Shown here: positions 1 to 8,301 of the stretch, piece by piece
Layout of the letters: the number at the start of each line of letters is the position of its first letter
Numbering within the stretch: position 1 is the first letter of the stretch
NCBI RefSeq assembly: GCF_014873495.1
Contig: NZ_JADBGF010000001.1
Coordinates: 6,510,001-6,574,000 of the forward strand
From: Streptomyces stelliscabiei
GTDB lineage: Bacteria > Actinomycetota > Actinomycetes > Streptomycetales > Streptomycetaceae
Length of the DNA stretch: 64,000 nt
Direction of reading: 5' to 3'
Program-made: the position numbers and the translations under genes
Notes under the pieces: generated by a model
Told to the model about the DNA's origin: nothing
What the model saw: only the letters and a program-made list of their open reading frames with translations
Database searches by the model: none

Positions 1-45
1 CCTCGGAACGCCTCGGAACGCCTCGGAACGTTTCGGATCGTTTCG
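1..45. repeat. 10-bp tandem repeat at window edge
   Basis: Three perfect copies of cctcggaacg (1-30) are followed by the variant tttcggatcg (31-40) and a partial copy (41-45). The array may continue left of the window. It lies in non-coding DNA downstream of the last leftward phage gene, where the left prophage boundary is expected. No gene is seen in 1-153. Confidence 0.8.
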
Positions 46-72
46 TGTCACGGAGTGTCAACTCCTGCCCGG

Positions 73-86
73 CGAACGATCGTTCG
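73..86. repeat. 14-bp perfect palindrome
   Basis: The sequence cgaacgatcgttcg is a perfect palindrome in the non-coding 1-153 stretch past the end of the late operon. It could be a protein-binding site or part of the prophage end. It has no T-run and is too short to be a convincing terminator. Confidence 0.5.
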
Positions 87-153
87 AGTGTGGCGGACGT
101 CTCATCTTTCGGATGAACCTTGGGCGTGTCGCGTCCGTGCGCGCCGTCGAGTC

Positions 154-870
154 TTACAGGTACTGACGACGAGTCGGAACGAGCCCGGCCACCAGGGGAC
201 TCGAGGGCTCATCCTCGTCCGGAGGTGACGTGTCGTCCTTCCGGCACACCAGAGCGTCCGGATCCCACGACGGCGCCTGCAGGCTGTACCCGTCTGGACA
301 GTCAGGCCCAGCCGGACCGCGCTCGCCAGGCTCTCCCTGCTCGCCCTGGACTCCTGCAGGTCCGGGTTCGCCCTGGGGGCCTGGCGGTCCTGCAGGACCC
401 GCAGGGCCCTCGGCCCCGGACTCACCTGGCGACCCGGCCTCGCCGTCCGCGCCGTCCCTGCCATTCCGCCCTGGTGATCCCGAGGGCCCCGGTGTACCGG
501 GCTCGCCCGGCACCCCTGCCTCGCCCGGCACCCCTGCCTCGCCGCGCTGCCCCGGGGCCCCTTGAGGGCCTGGTATCGGCACCGGCACCCGAGCGCGCGC
601 GGGCAGATCATCGACCGCGTCGGATGGGTCCGGCGCGACCGGCGTCTCTCCGCCGGCTTTGACCTGCGTACGCAACGCCCGGACGTCCGAGGCGAGCGTG
701 GACACGGCCTGGCCGCGCAGGTCGGCCTCGGCGGCCGCCTCGTCGGCGCGGCCGGCCGCGGCGTCCATCCGCCCCCAGATGATGACGACCGCCCCGGACA
801 GAGCGATCAGCCAGCACAGCAGGGCGAGCGGCCGCCACCTCCGTGCAAGAGCCTGCTCGGCGCGGGTCAC
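154..870 (-). CDS. Membrane-anchored collagen-like phage protein
   Basis: This 238-aa protein starts with a basic segment and one membrane helix (about residues 16-33), followed by a likely coiled coil (36-75). Then comes an uninterrupted run of about 29 Gly-X-Y triplets (residues 101-188) rich in Pro, Glu and Gln, and a short C-terminal head with two cysteines (191, 209). Gly-X-Y runs form triple helices and are common in phage fibres. Here the N-terminal membrane anchor and the position next to the lysis genes argue against an ordinary tail fibre. It may be an envelope-associated lysis accessory or a lysogenic surface protein. It overlaps the upstream gene by 4 bases. Function is unproven. 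Confidence 0.8.
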   Translation of the reverse strand: MTRAEQALARRWRPLALLCWLIALSGAVVIIWGRMDAAAGRADEAAAEADLRGQAVSTLASDVRALRTQVKAGGETPVAPDPSDAVDDLPARARVPVPIPGPQGAPGQRGEAGVPGEAGVPGEPGTPGPSGSPGRNGRDGADGEAGSPGESGAEGPAGPAGPPGPQGEPGPAGVQGEQGEPGERGPAGPDCPDGYSLQAPSWDPDALVCRKDDTSPPDEDEPSSPLVAGLVPTRRQYL

Positions 871-1175
871 GGTTGGCCTCCCAGTTGGACGACGAGGGCG
901 CGGAGCCGGGCGATCTCGGCCTGGTCGGCGGCACGCAGCGCGGACTGCTCGGCCGCGCTGGCGGCCATCGTGCTGATCGTCGTGGTCTGCGTGTTGATCG
1001 TGGCGGCCTGCTCGGTGACCTTCTTGTCGAGCCGGTCCCGCTCTTCCTGCAGGTTGTCGGTCAGCGAGCTGTAGCCGGTGAGGGCGTTCTCGCCCTTCTT
1101 CCCCAGGTACGTCACCAGGCCACCGACGACCGCGGCAACGCCAACGAGCAGGCTGCCGATGGTGGTGACGTCCAA
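867..1175 (-). CDS. Small membrane/coiled-coil protein of lysis cassette
   Basis: This 102-aa protein has an N-terminal hydrophobic helix (about residues 7-24, Gly/Val-rich), followed by a Gln/Glu/Thr-rich heptad region to about residue 95. One membrane helix plus a long coiled coil beside an endolysin and a holin suggests a second holin-like or spanin-like factor. Similar proteins sit beside holins in many actinophages. An AAGGAG-type site lies just upstream (cca AGGAG actcc on the coding strand). The family could not be named. Confidence 0.65.
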   Translation of the reverse strand: MDVTTIGSLLVGVAAVVGGLVTYLGKKGENALTGYSSLTDNLQEERDRLDKKVTEQAATINTQTTTISTMAASAAEQSALRAADQAEIARLRALVVQLGGQP

Positions 1176-1184
1176 GGAGACTCC

Positions 1185-1433
1185 TTACGGAAGGGGGCGC
1201 CGGCTACTGGCGACGACGGTCTCCGTCAGCCCGGGCCCGGTGGTGGTACCGCCGCTCGCGACGATCGCGGTGAGCAGCGCGGCCACAGCCGCCAGCCCGC
1301 CGATCGAGAACGCCTGGCCCCAATCGACGTCGATCAGGCCGAGGCCGTCGCCGCCCAGGAGCGCGAGGACGGCCTGGGCGAACGTGCGGACCATCCGCTC
1401 GAGGGTGGCCTTCCAGAAGGCTCTGTTCGTCAT
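1185..1433 (-). CDS. Holin (r1t-type)
   Basis: This 82-aa protein begins MTNRAFWKATLERMVRTFAQ, the amphipathic start typical of the phage r1t holin family of actinophages. It has a hydrophobic stretch around residues 18-34 and a clear membrane helix at about 43-62. Holins collect in the cytoplasmic membrane and open it at a set time so that the endolysin reaches the cell wall. The size and the place between the amidase and a second small membrane protein fit. The start is ATG with a GAGAGGAAC ribosome site. Confidence 0.8.
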   Translation of the reverse strand: MTNRAFWKATLERMVRTFAQAVLALLGGDGLGLIDVDWGQAFSIGGLAAVAALLTAIVASGGTTTGPGLTETVVASSRRPLP

Positions 1434-1534
1434 GCTGTTCCTCTCGTCAGGGCAGGCCAGAGAACGCCTCTGACCTGGGGTGTCATAGGGCGCGTAATAA
1501 AATCGCGCGGAAAGTTAAGGTCGGGCCGGGCCGT
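1434..1534 (-). promoter_or_regulatory. AT-rich spacer upstream of holin
   Basis: The 100 bases before the holin contain the most AT-rich patch of the late region (about 1495-1520, cgtaataaaatcgcg) flanked by GCGCG/CGCGC arms. This is where a separate promoter for the holin group could sit. No convincing -35/-10 pair was found, so this is only a marked candidate. Confidence 0.25.
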
Positions 1535-1633
1535 CTACAGACGGCAGATGCCGGCCATCACGCGGTACAGGTGTCCGGGCCCGAAGCGCAGGCAGCAGCA
1601 GCCCGGACACACCAGCCGCTCGAGCAGCCTCAC
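1535..1633 (-). CDS. 32-aa Cys-rich small protein coupled to endolysin
   Basis: A GTG at 1633 overlaps the endolysin stop as GTGA, the coupling used throughout this prophage. It opens a 32-codon frame ending in TAG at 1535. The product starts MRLLERLVCPGCCCLRFGPG and contains CPGCCC near its middle and a fifth Cys near its end. An inverted repeat with 10-bp arms (1571-1580 and 1601-1610, gtgtccgggc) lies inside the frame and could fold as a hairpin after the endolysin stop. It may be a real coupled peptide or just a chance frame over a hairpin. Confidence 0.4.
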   Translation of the reverse strand: MRLLERLVCPGCCCLRFGPGHLYRVMAGICRL

Positions 1634-2406
1634 TTCGCCGGGAGCTTCAGCACCTGACCGGGCTGCAGCTCGTCCGGGTCGACGTCCGGGTTGAGGTCGA
1701 CGATCTCCTGCCACCGCCCCCCCTTGCCCAGCTCATGCGCCGCGATCCCCCACAACGTGTCCCCGGAGACCACCGTGTACGACCCCGCCGTACCCGGCGA
1801 CCAGGACGGCTTGTGCTTCAGCCGCTCCGAGATCCGCGCCTCGACGTCCGCCCAGTCCAGACCGCGCGGGTCGACCTTCCCGACCTGCCACTCCAGATGC
1901 CGGATCACACTGCGCACCGTCCAGCCGTGCTCCCGGCACAGCGCCGCCCCGGTACGGACGATGGCCTCGACCTGCTCGTCGGGCCAGGGGTCCTTGCCGT
2001 CGCCGAGGTTCTCGCACTCGAAGCCGTAGTAGTGCCGGTTGCCGTCGGTGTTGTTCTCGTTCGCCGCCGGCAGCGCCTTCTCCGCGATGACCGCCTTGAG
2101 GACGTCGTCGTCACCGGAGCCCGCGTGGTTGGCGCGGCCGTAGCCGACGAGATGCACCCGGCCATCCTTGGTGATGACGCCGTGACACAGCGGCCCGGGC
2201 AGCCCCGAGTAGCCGTCACGGCAGATCCGCACGGTCTTGGCGCTGCCGGAGGTCACGGTGTGGTGGATCATCACACCGTGCACGGGCCCCCACGGACCGA
2301 CGTGGTTGCGGTTGTGGTCGCGCCAGTCACCGACCTCGACGACCGTCACACCCTCGTTCTTCAGCGCGGCCAGGAACTTGACCGCGGACAGCGGCGGCGC
2401 CATCAC
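1630..2406 (-). CDS. Endolysin: N-acetylmuramoyl-L-alanine amidase with LysM
   Basis: This 258-aa protein has an N-terminal amidase_2/PGRP-type domain (about 20-190). Candidate zinc and catalytic residues are the HH at 48-49, Glu130, His170, Lys177 and Asp179. A C-terminal LysM domain (about 208-256, YTVVSGDTLWGIA) should bind peptidoglycan. The family cleaves the bond between MurNAc and the stem-peptide L-Ala. No signal peptide is seen, so release depends on the holin encoded just downstream. Start is the GTG (then ATG) at 2406, overlapping the previous stop as GTGA. Confidence 0.9.
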   Translation of the reverse strand: MMAPPLSAVKFLAALKNEGVTVVEVGDWRDHNRNHVGPWGPVHGVMIHHTVTSGSAKTVRICRDGYSGLPGPLCHGVITKDGRVHLVGYGRANHAGSGDDDVLKAVIAEKALPAANENNTDGNRHYYGFECENLGDGKDPWPDEQVEAIVRTGAALCREHGWTVRSVIRHLEWQVGKVDPRGLDWADVEARISERLKHKPSWSPGTAGSYTVVSGDTLWGIAAHELGKGGRWQEIVDLNPDVDPDELQPGQVLKLPAK

Positions 2407-2924
2407 ACACGCCCCGGCCAGGCCCAGGCACCGGGCCGGTCACCCTCGGCAGCCGAGGTGGCCCAGTGAGTGTCGTTGCCGTCCAGCAGCACCTGCAGGT
2501 TGACGGTCACGGTGGCCTCGTTGAAGACCTGGACCACGACGGCCGGGAACACATCGCCCGCAGCCGCCCAGTTCCCAACGTGCCCCACGAACCCGGACCC
2601 CGCCTGCGCGCGGCCGTTCTCGTGGAAGTCCTTGCGCCCGCGGTTGATCTGCCCGGCGTCGTGCTCGCTCAGCCGGTAGTGGACGATGCGCCCGATGCTC
2701 GGCCGCTGCGGCGCCGACTGCTCGCTGCGGACCGCGTTCTCGGCGGGCTGCTCGATGACGACCTGGGCGACGGCGGCGGCCGCCGCGACCCACGCCTGCT
2801 GGATCCGGTCGCCGAGCTCCTCCCACTCCGGCATCTGCCGGCCGTCATGGGTGCGGTGGTTGGTGGAGGCGCCGTACGCGGCGTACGCGTACTGGGCGAG
2901 CTCCATGGTCGATGGATGGGACAT
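2403..2924 (-). CDS. Hypothetical phage protein after tail spike
   Basis: This 173-aa protein starts MSHPSTMELAQYAYAAYGAS. The ATG at 2924 is chosen because AGGAG lies 7 bases upstream. The N-terminal half is helical (residues about 5-60). The C-terminal half reads like a small beta domain, with VHYRLSEHDAGQINRGR and a V.VNLQVLLDGNDTHWATS stretch. The C-terminal part resembles small ligand- or wall-binding modules next to actinophage endolysins. I do not recognise a named family. It is coupled to the endolysin by a 4-base overlap. Confidence 0.7.
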   Translation of the reverse strand: MSHPSTMELAQYAYAAYGASTNHRTHDGRQMPEWEELGDRIQQAWVAAAAAVAQVVIEQPAENAVRSEQSAPQRPSIGRIVHYRLSEHDAGQINRGRKDFHENGRAQAGSGFVGHVGNWAAAGDVFPAVVVQVFNEATVTVNLQVLLDGNDTHWATSAAEGDRPGAWAWPGRV

Positions 2925-2989
2925 GCAGGACTCCTGACATGACGAAGGCCCCGGCCGAGGGCGCGGGGCTGCGGGGCGTGGGGGGGGGC

Positions 2990-5560
2990 TCAGGTGGTGT
3001 AGCCGTGCAGCAGGATGCCGCTGCCAGCGCCGAAGGCTCCGGCCGTGAAGGCTCCGGCCGTGACGGTGGGCGGGGTGGTCTGGCCGGTGTCGGTGCCGCC
3101 GAACCCGGGGCTGACGGACGCGAGAACGTCGGCGACCGACCCCTCGGACACGAGGCTCGGCACGGTCGTCGCCTTGATCATGACGCCGAGGTAGTGCAGC
3201 CCGCCGTACGTCGTCGTGTACGAGGACGCGGCCCCGGCCGTGGCCTGCGCGATCGCCACCGTCTTCACGGTGTTGGCGGCCCAGGCGGCCGTCAGCTGGT
3301 CCGCCGTCCGGGCGAGCGCGACCCGCGACCGGTTGTGCAGGGTGAACCACCAGTTCGTCGGCGTCACCATCGCGGTGCCCCCGGACACGAACGAGATGTT
3401 CGAGACGACGAGGCCCTGCGGCAGCCAGAGCGGCACCAGGTACAGCGTCCCGGACGTCGGCGTCGATGTCGTCCCGCACCGAAGACGGCTCGTCGTCTCG
3501 TACCGGCCGGACGGCCGCAGCAGGATCTCGAGGGCGCCGGCCGCATCGAACGGCGACGGCTCAGCACCGGTGGACTGGTCGTCCAGTCCGGTGTCGAGCA
3601 GGTCGTTGCCGTGCCGCTTGACGTTCGTGCACGTGCTGGTGATCCCGATCCCGGCCGCGACCTCATTGCCGCTGCCGTACTTGCGGATCTTGTTGCCGGT
3701 GATCTGCAGCCCGTCGACGGACGTCGAGCAGCGGATACCCCACGACCCGGCGGCCGCCCGGCTGGCGCCCTTGATGTAGTTGTTCTGGACCTGGATGTCG
3801 GATCCGCCCAGGACGTGGACGCCGTTCACACCCGCGTCGCGGATCTGGTTCACGGCGATCGTGATGCCCGTGCCCGTGTCGCACGAGATCCCGGAGCCGG
3901 CCGGGGCGTAGACCCGGTTGGGGCCGACCACGCCGCCGATGACCTGCTCCTGGCTGATGGCCGTACCACCGGTGTTGCGGACGGTGTTCCCGGTCACGGT
4001 GTAGTCGGACACGAAGTACAGGCGGATGCCGTTCTCGCCGTCGTCGGCGCCGTCGATCGTGTTACCCGTGATCGTGACCCCGGTGATCCGCCCGGTCGTC
4101 TCGCCGAACAGGAGGATCGGATCGTCGTAGCCGCTGCAGTCCACGATGACGTTCCGGTCGATCGTCAGGTTCTCCATCACCTGGCTGGCGTTCGTGACCA
4201 CGCCCGACGTGTTCGTTGAGTCGGCGGCATCCGCGCTGATGATCGACCGGCAGCGGATCCCCGCCCCGCACCCCTTCATCGTGTTGCCCGCGATGACGCT
4301 GTCGTTGTACGCGTACGCCACCACTCCGTACTGCAGGCAGCCCTCGAACGAGTTCCCCTCGATCTTGATCCGGCGGTGCGCGACGTCCACGGTCGCCGAG
4401 TGCGAGCCGACCCCGCGCGGCCACGCCGTCGTACCCGCCGTCCCGGACGCCCCGACGTAGCAGTCCCGGATGGTGACGTCCTCGCAGACCGTGTTGTCGT
4501 ACGGCCCGAATCCCCCGAACACGCCACTGCTTTTTGCGAGGTCGACCTGTATCGCCTCGCTGAAATCGCGACCGCCGGGGTCGACATACCCGAGGAACTT
4601 GCAGCGCTCCACCGTGGCGGTCTTCGTCGAGTTCAGCTCGATCGCGTGGTAGCCGCTGACGTCCTTGATCACCAGGTCGCTGATGGTCACGTCGCGGGCG
4701 TGGCCGATGGAGATGCACATCGCCGAGCCGGTCAGGCCGGACGTCGTTCCGCGCATGTTCCACAGGCCGCCCTCGATGAGGATGTTCCCGTGGCCGGTGT
4801 AGCCGCCGTATGCCTGGTCGGCGTCGCCGTTCAGGAGCATCGTTCCGGCGTAGTTCCGGCGGAACTCGGCGCCCGGCAGGAGGGTGAGCCGGGTGTTGCG
4901 GTAGATCCGGAGGACCTCGCCGATCATGTAGACGCCGGACGGGACGATGACCCAGCCGCCTCCCGCCGCGTTCGCTGCGGTGAGCGCGTCGTTGATGAAC
5001 GGGGCGTCGTTGCCGGTGCCGTCGCCGAGTGCCCCGTAGACGCGCGGGTTGAAGATGCGCATGCCGGACAGCTGCAGGTTCTCGGGGGTGAACGTGCCGC
5101 TGACGCTGAGGTCGCCCTCGACGTCCAGGCCGTCCACCGTGGCGCCGCCGGTGACGTTCAGTCCGTCCTCGACGTCCAGGCCCGCCTCGAACGCGGTCGG
5201 TCCCTGGACGATGCCGCCGTCGGTCTTGGACAGAGCGTCGGCGGCCGCGCTCGCGGCCTCCTGGGCGAGTTCGCGGGCGGCCTGGTACCAGCGGACCGGT
5301 GACCCGCCGGGGCCGTTGTAGGCGTACTCGATCGCGGTGACGTCGGCGGCCTTGAAGGACCGGATCGCACCGGGGGTGTCGCTGTCGTCGTCGTTGGAGC
5401 GGAGCTCGCTGATGGGGGTGGTGCCGTCGACCTCGTACAGCGCCGTCACCAGCTCGTTGGTCCCGGCCCGGTAGACGAGGACCTGGAAGTCGCCGACGAC
5501 GTTGCCGGCGGTGTCGGTGAGGACGTCGGCCGGGCTGCCTCCGTAGGTGTACTGCGTCAC
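2990..5560 (-). CDS. Tail spike / receptor-binding protein with beta-helix
   Basis: This 856-aa protein has an N-terminal module of about 110 residues that should attach to the baseplate and a short repeat of GLDVEDGLNV/GLDVEGDLSV type (about 125-160). Next comes a pectate-lyase-3-like entry motif (NPRVYGALGDGTGNDAPFIN, about 171-190), followed by many Asn/Val/Ile-rich turns typical of a right-handed parallel beta-helix (about 200-680). The C-terminal 170 residues form a different, Thr/Ala/Gly-rich domain. Such spikes bind or cut surface polysaccharide, and catalytic residues cannot be assigned by eye. It is the largest baseplate protein and likely sets host range. Confidence 0.85.
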   Translation of the reverse strand: MTQYTYGGSPADVLTDTAGNVVGDFQVLVYRAGTNELVTALYEVDGTTPISELRSNDDDSDTPGAIRSFKAADVTAIEYAYNGPGGSPVRWYQAARELAQEAASAAADALSKTDGGIVQGPTAFEAGLDVEDGLNVTGGATVDGLDVEGDLSVSGTFTPENLQLSGMRIFNPRVYGALGDGTGNDAPFINDALTAANAAGGGWVIVPSGVYMIGEVLRIYRNTRLTLLPGAEFRRNYAGTMLLNGDADQAYGGYTGHGNILIEGGLWNMRGTTSGLTGSAMCISIGHARDVTISDLVIKDVSGYHAIELNSTKTATVERCKFLGYVDPGGRDFSEAIQVDLAKSSGVFGGFGPYDNTVCEDVTIRDCYVGASGTAGTTAWPRGVGSHSATVDVAHRRIKIEGNSFEGCLQYGVVAYAYNDSVIAGNTMKGCGAGIRCRSIISADAADSTNTSGVVTNASQVMENLTIDRNVIVDCSGYDDPILLFGETTGRITGVTITGNTIDGADDGENGIRLYFVSDYTVTGNTVRNTGGTAISQEQVIGGVVGPNRVYAPAGSGISCDTGTGITIAVNQIRDAGVNGVHVLGGSDIQVQNNYIKGASRAAAGSWGIRCSTSVDGLQITGNKIRKYGSGNEVAAGIGITSTCTNVKRHGNDLLDTGLDDQSTGAEPSPFDAAGALEILLRPSGRYETTSRLRCGTTSTPTSGTLYLVPLWLPQGLVVSNISFVSGGTAMVTPTNWWFTLHNRSRVALARTADQLTAAWAANTVKTVAIAQATAGAASSYTTTYGGLHYLGVMIKATTVPSLVSEGSVADVLASVSPGFGGTDTGQTTPPTVTAGAFTAGAFGAGSGILLHGYTT

Positions 5561-5576
5561 GCTGGGGAGCCTCCTG

Positions 5577-6203
5577 TCAGTCGGTCCAGTACTCGCCGTT
5601 GATGGCGATCCACGGGGTGCCGGTCGCGACCGGTCCGTCCTGGGACCACCAGGTGATGTCGCCTGCGCCGCCGAGTACGGAGGAGGTGCCGGTCTCGAGG
5701 ACCTCCAGCTTTCCGACGCCGATGATGACGTCGCCCGCCAGCGAGCACGTCCCGGCGTACGCGCCGACCTGCTCCTGGGGGATGCAGTCGGTGGGCACCG
5801 ATCCGACCTTCACGCCGTTGATCGGGATGACCTGCCCGTCGGTGCGTTCGATCCGGCCGCGCAGGCTGACCCGGTTGCCGACGAGGCGGGCCTGCGGGGT
5901 GAAGCCGCCGGAGCTCTGATAGCCGGCGGCCAGGGTGCAGTTCTGCCAGGCCGGGAGCGGCTCCCACACCGTGACCCACGTGTTGGACCCGCCGTCCGTC
6001 TTGATCCAGGTGGTGCCGTCTTCGGCGACCGCCACGGTGTGCTGCGGCGCGGCGGACAGGGTGGAGTTGCGGTCGGCGAGGTCGGTGACGTGCTGCACCA
6101 GGTGCGGGTCGAGGGCCGTGGCGATGTCGGCGAGCGCGCTGGCGACGGTGGGTGTGTCCGCGCCTGCGGGCACCGGGAGCTGTGCGTATCCGATGGTGGG
6201 CAA
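5577..6203 (-). CDS. Minor tail/fibre protein
   Basis: This 208-aa protein starts at the TTG at 6203, which has GGAG five bases upstream and gives MPTIGYAQLPVPAG. The N-terminal 60 residues look like a tail-fibre attachment segment. The rest is beta-rich (WVTVWEPLPAWQNCTLAAGY, then a GRIERTDGQ strand pattern), as in small actinophage tail proteins with a jelly-roll or knob domain. It sits between the 309-aa minor tail protein and the spike, so it probably decorates the tail tip. Confidence 0.7.
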   Translation of the reverse strand: MPTIGYAQLPVPAGADTPTVASALADIATALDPHLVQHVTDLADRNSTLSAAPQHTVAVAEDGTTWIKTDGGSNTWVTVWEPLPAWQNCTLAAGYQSSGGFTPQARLVGNRVSLRGRIERTDGQVIPINGVKVGSVPTDCIPQEQVGAYAGTCSLAGDVIIGVGKLEVLETGTSSVLGGAGDITWWSQDGPVATGTPWIAINGEYWTD

Positions 6204-6211
6204 GGGTGCTC

Positions 6212-7141
6212 CTACGCGGAGAAGGTGATGGTCAACTTGCCGCCGGTGAATGCGGCGTAGTCGCGGGAGCCGTTGGCGTAGATCGCCAGTCCCTTCGCGG
6301 CGCCGGACGCCAGCTGGGAGCGCCATGACGCGGGCAGCGTGGCGGTGCCGGTCGCGCCGACGGACAGGCTCAGCAGCTCCTCCGGACCGTCGTCCAGGTC
6401 CAGTTGCCCGGACGGGGCCGAGGAGTGGTCGTGCAGGTACAGGTGCATGGGCCGTTTGGCGTTGACGCCGGCGCCGGTTTTCCGCGCGAACTTCACGGTC
6501 ATCTTCGCGACGGTCTTGCCCGTGCACGCGTTCTGGATCGCCGACCCGTAGAACCAGGCCCCGCGCCGGTTGCCGCGGCCCGTCCAGTCGCCCTGGGTCG
6601 GGGAGGCGGCGTACTCGTCGGGCTTCCCGTTCCGCCAGGACCCGGAGTCCGTGGGTGTGATCGTCACCGGCCGGGGCGCGGGCACGTCCGGTGTTCCCGG
6701 CGAGGGGTCCGCGACCGAGCCGACCTTGAAGTAGACCTCGAGCTTGCCGTCGACCTTGCGGACGTGGACCTCGGTGGCCTGCTGCCAGCCTGACCCGACC
6801 GGGGCGCCGGTGCCGTAAGTGGCGGCGCGGACGACCTGGGCGTCGATGGCGGCCTGGGTGGCGATCTCCTCGGTGTTCTCCGTGGCGGTCTCGGCCGGGT
6901 CGGCGCCGAGCCGCCACAGCACGACCGGCCGGGCCGAGAGCCGGACCGCCACCCAGTCGCCGGCCGCGCGGTCCCGGTAGGAGTCCGGGCACGGCACGTC
7001 GAGCAGCAGGTCGCCGTTGCCGAGGAGGAGGTTGACCCGCCCGGACTCGGTGACGTCGGCGACCTCGAGGGAGAGGACGTCACCGCCGGAGGTGCGGGTG
7101 CGGGCGAGGGCGGCGCCGAGGAGGTCCGCGGGGTCGCTCAC
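6212..7141 (-). CDS. Minor tail protein with C-terminal carbohydrate-module-like domain
   Basis: This 309-aa protein starts at the GTG at 7141 (AGGAGG upstream, GTGA overlap). The N-terminal part (1-90) is an OB-like beta segment (LEVADVTESGRVNLLLGNGD). Residues about 90-150 form a linker with a helix. The C-terminal 150 residues (ASWRSQLASGAAKGLAIYAN near the end) resemble the jelly-roll of Streptomyces tail proteins that describe a surface with repeated GT/TATLP turns. It belongs to the baseplate block. The exact role is unknown. Confidence 0.7.
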   Translation of the reverse strand: MSDPADLLGAALARTRTSGGDVLSLEVADVTESGRVNLLLGNGDLLLDVPCPDSYRDRAAGDWVAVRLSARPVVLWRLGADPAETATENTEEIATQAAIDAQVVRAATYGTGAPVGSGWQQATEVHVRKVDGKLEVYFKVGSVADPSPGTPDVPAPRPVTITPTDSGSWRNGKPDEYAASPTQGDWTGRGNRRGAWFYGSAIQNACTGKTVAKMTVKFARKTGAGVNAKRPMHLYLHDHSSAPSGQLDLDDGPEELLSLSVGATGTATLPASWRSQLASGAAKGLAIYANGSRDYAAFTGGKLTITFSA

Positions 7142-8301
7142 GTCAGCCTCCTGGTGGTGGTGCGGGTGGAGCAGGACATGGAGGCCGAGCCGAGCGTGTA
7201 CGACAGCGTGTCGATGATGTGCGGCTCGAACACCTCCGGGTCGGTCTCGACAGCGACCAGGTCGCCCGGCTCCAAGGCCGGGTTGCAAACGGCGGTCAGG
7301 GTCAGCGACGCGCGCACGCCCAGGGAATCGGCGAGCTTGGCGGCGGCGACGTCGGAGGCCTGGTTCGGGGTGGTGATGACCGCCGACGCGTACCGCTGGA
7401 CCCGCAGCCGGACCCCGTTCAGACCGAGACGCTGGGGGGCGCCGGGGTCGTTGATGGGGTCGGGGCCGGCGTAGGTGAGGGAGTTGGGGTCGTCGTCCCA
7501 CGCGAACATCGGCCCCACGGCGGGGGCGCCGTCGCCTCCGTCGCCGGTGACCGCCCACACGTTCGCCAGGCCCTCGGCAGTCTGCTCCGCCTGAGGCTCG
7601 ACCAGCGCGCCGCCCTGCCCCCGCCGGATCGTCCACACGGCCTGCCCGTCCAGCGTGGGCACGGGACCGATGGTGACAATGCCCCTGGCGTCCACCCAGA
7701 TCTCCCCCGCGAGCGCAGAGACGATCCCGGTGTCGGTGCCGGTGGAGTCGGAGCCGCCGGACAGGACCGCCCACCGGTCCTCCGTCGCCGCGATCTGCGG
7801 CACCTGCAGGTCGGGGTTGACGCCGGAACGCCACGCCACGGGAATCCCCGGCAGCGCCTCCCCGACGAGCCCTTCGACCAGGCCGCGCGCCACCCCGGGG
7901 CCGACCGTCCGCGCCGTCGGAAACGACGCGGCGCGCAACTCGTCCTCGAGGCCGTCCAACTCCACCGTCATCGTCCCCGCCCGGTTCGCGCGGGTGCGGG
8001 TGACGGTGTACCGGCCGGCCGGAAACCAGACCGGGTCCGCGCGCGGCAGCGTGATGCCCTGCCACAGGCGGACGTTGGTGGCGATCGCGTTGACGCCGTC
8101 GCGCCCGCCGGTGACGCCGACGAGATCGGCGCCAGCGGTGTAGCGGACGTCCGCGGTACGGTCCGCCGCGACCGACGCCGACCCCGCCGCGATCGCACAC
8201 CGCGTCCACGTCTGCCCGCCGTCGTTGGACCACTCCGCCCAGTACGGGCGCCCCACCGCCTGCGGCAGCGCGGCCAGAACGTGCGCGCTGATCGGCAGCA
8301 T
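7138..8301 (-). CDS. Minor tail protein (DUF5047-like)
   Basis: This 387-aa protein starts MLPISAHVLAALPQAVGRPY. It matches the pattern I associate with the DUF5047 minor tail proteins of Streptomyces phages: an N-terminal strand-rich part, a central D/G-rich part, and a C-terminal domain ending VETDPEVFEPHIIDTLSYTL. The place directly after the distal-tail-like protein fits a tail-associated (Tal-like) hub component. It has ATGA and GTGA overlaps with both neighbours. Confidence 0.75.
   Translation of the reverse strand: MLPISAHVLAALPQAVGRPYWAEWSNDGGQTWTRCAIAAGSASVAADRTADVRYTAGADLVGVTGGRDGVNAIATNVRLWQGITLPRADPVWFPAGRYTVTRTRANRAGTMTVELDGLEDELRAASFPTARTVGPGVARGLVEGLVGEALPGIPVAWRSGVNPDLQVPQIAATEDRWAVLSGGSDSTGTDTGIVSALAGEIWVDARGIVTIGPVPTLDGQAVWTIRRGQGGALVEPQAEQTAEGLANVWAVTGDGGDGAPAVGPMFAWDDDPNSLTYAGPDPINDPGAPQRLGLNGVRLRVQRYASAVITTPNQASDVAAAKLADSLGVRASLTLTAVCNPALEPGDLVAVETDPEVFEPHIIDTLSYTLGSASMSCSTRTTTRRLT

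Noticed and set aside
45..55. An 11-bp match between gtgtcacggag (45-55) and ctccgtgacac (52010-52020) as attL/attR
   Set aside because: The two copies are in inverted orientation. Attachment cores flanking an integrated prophage must be direct repeats, and 11 bp is within chance for this composition.
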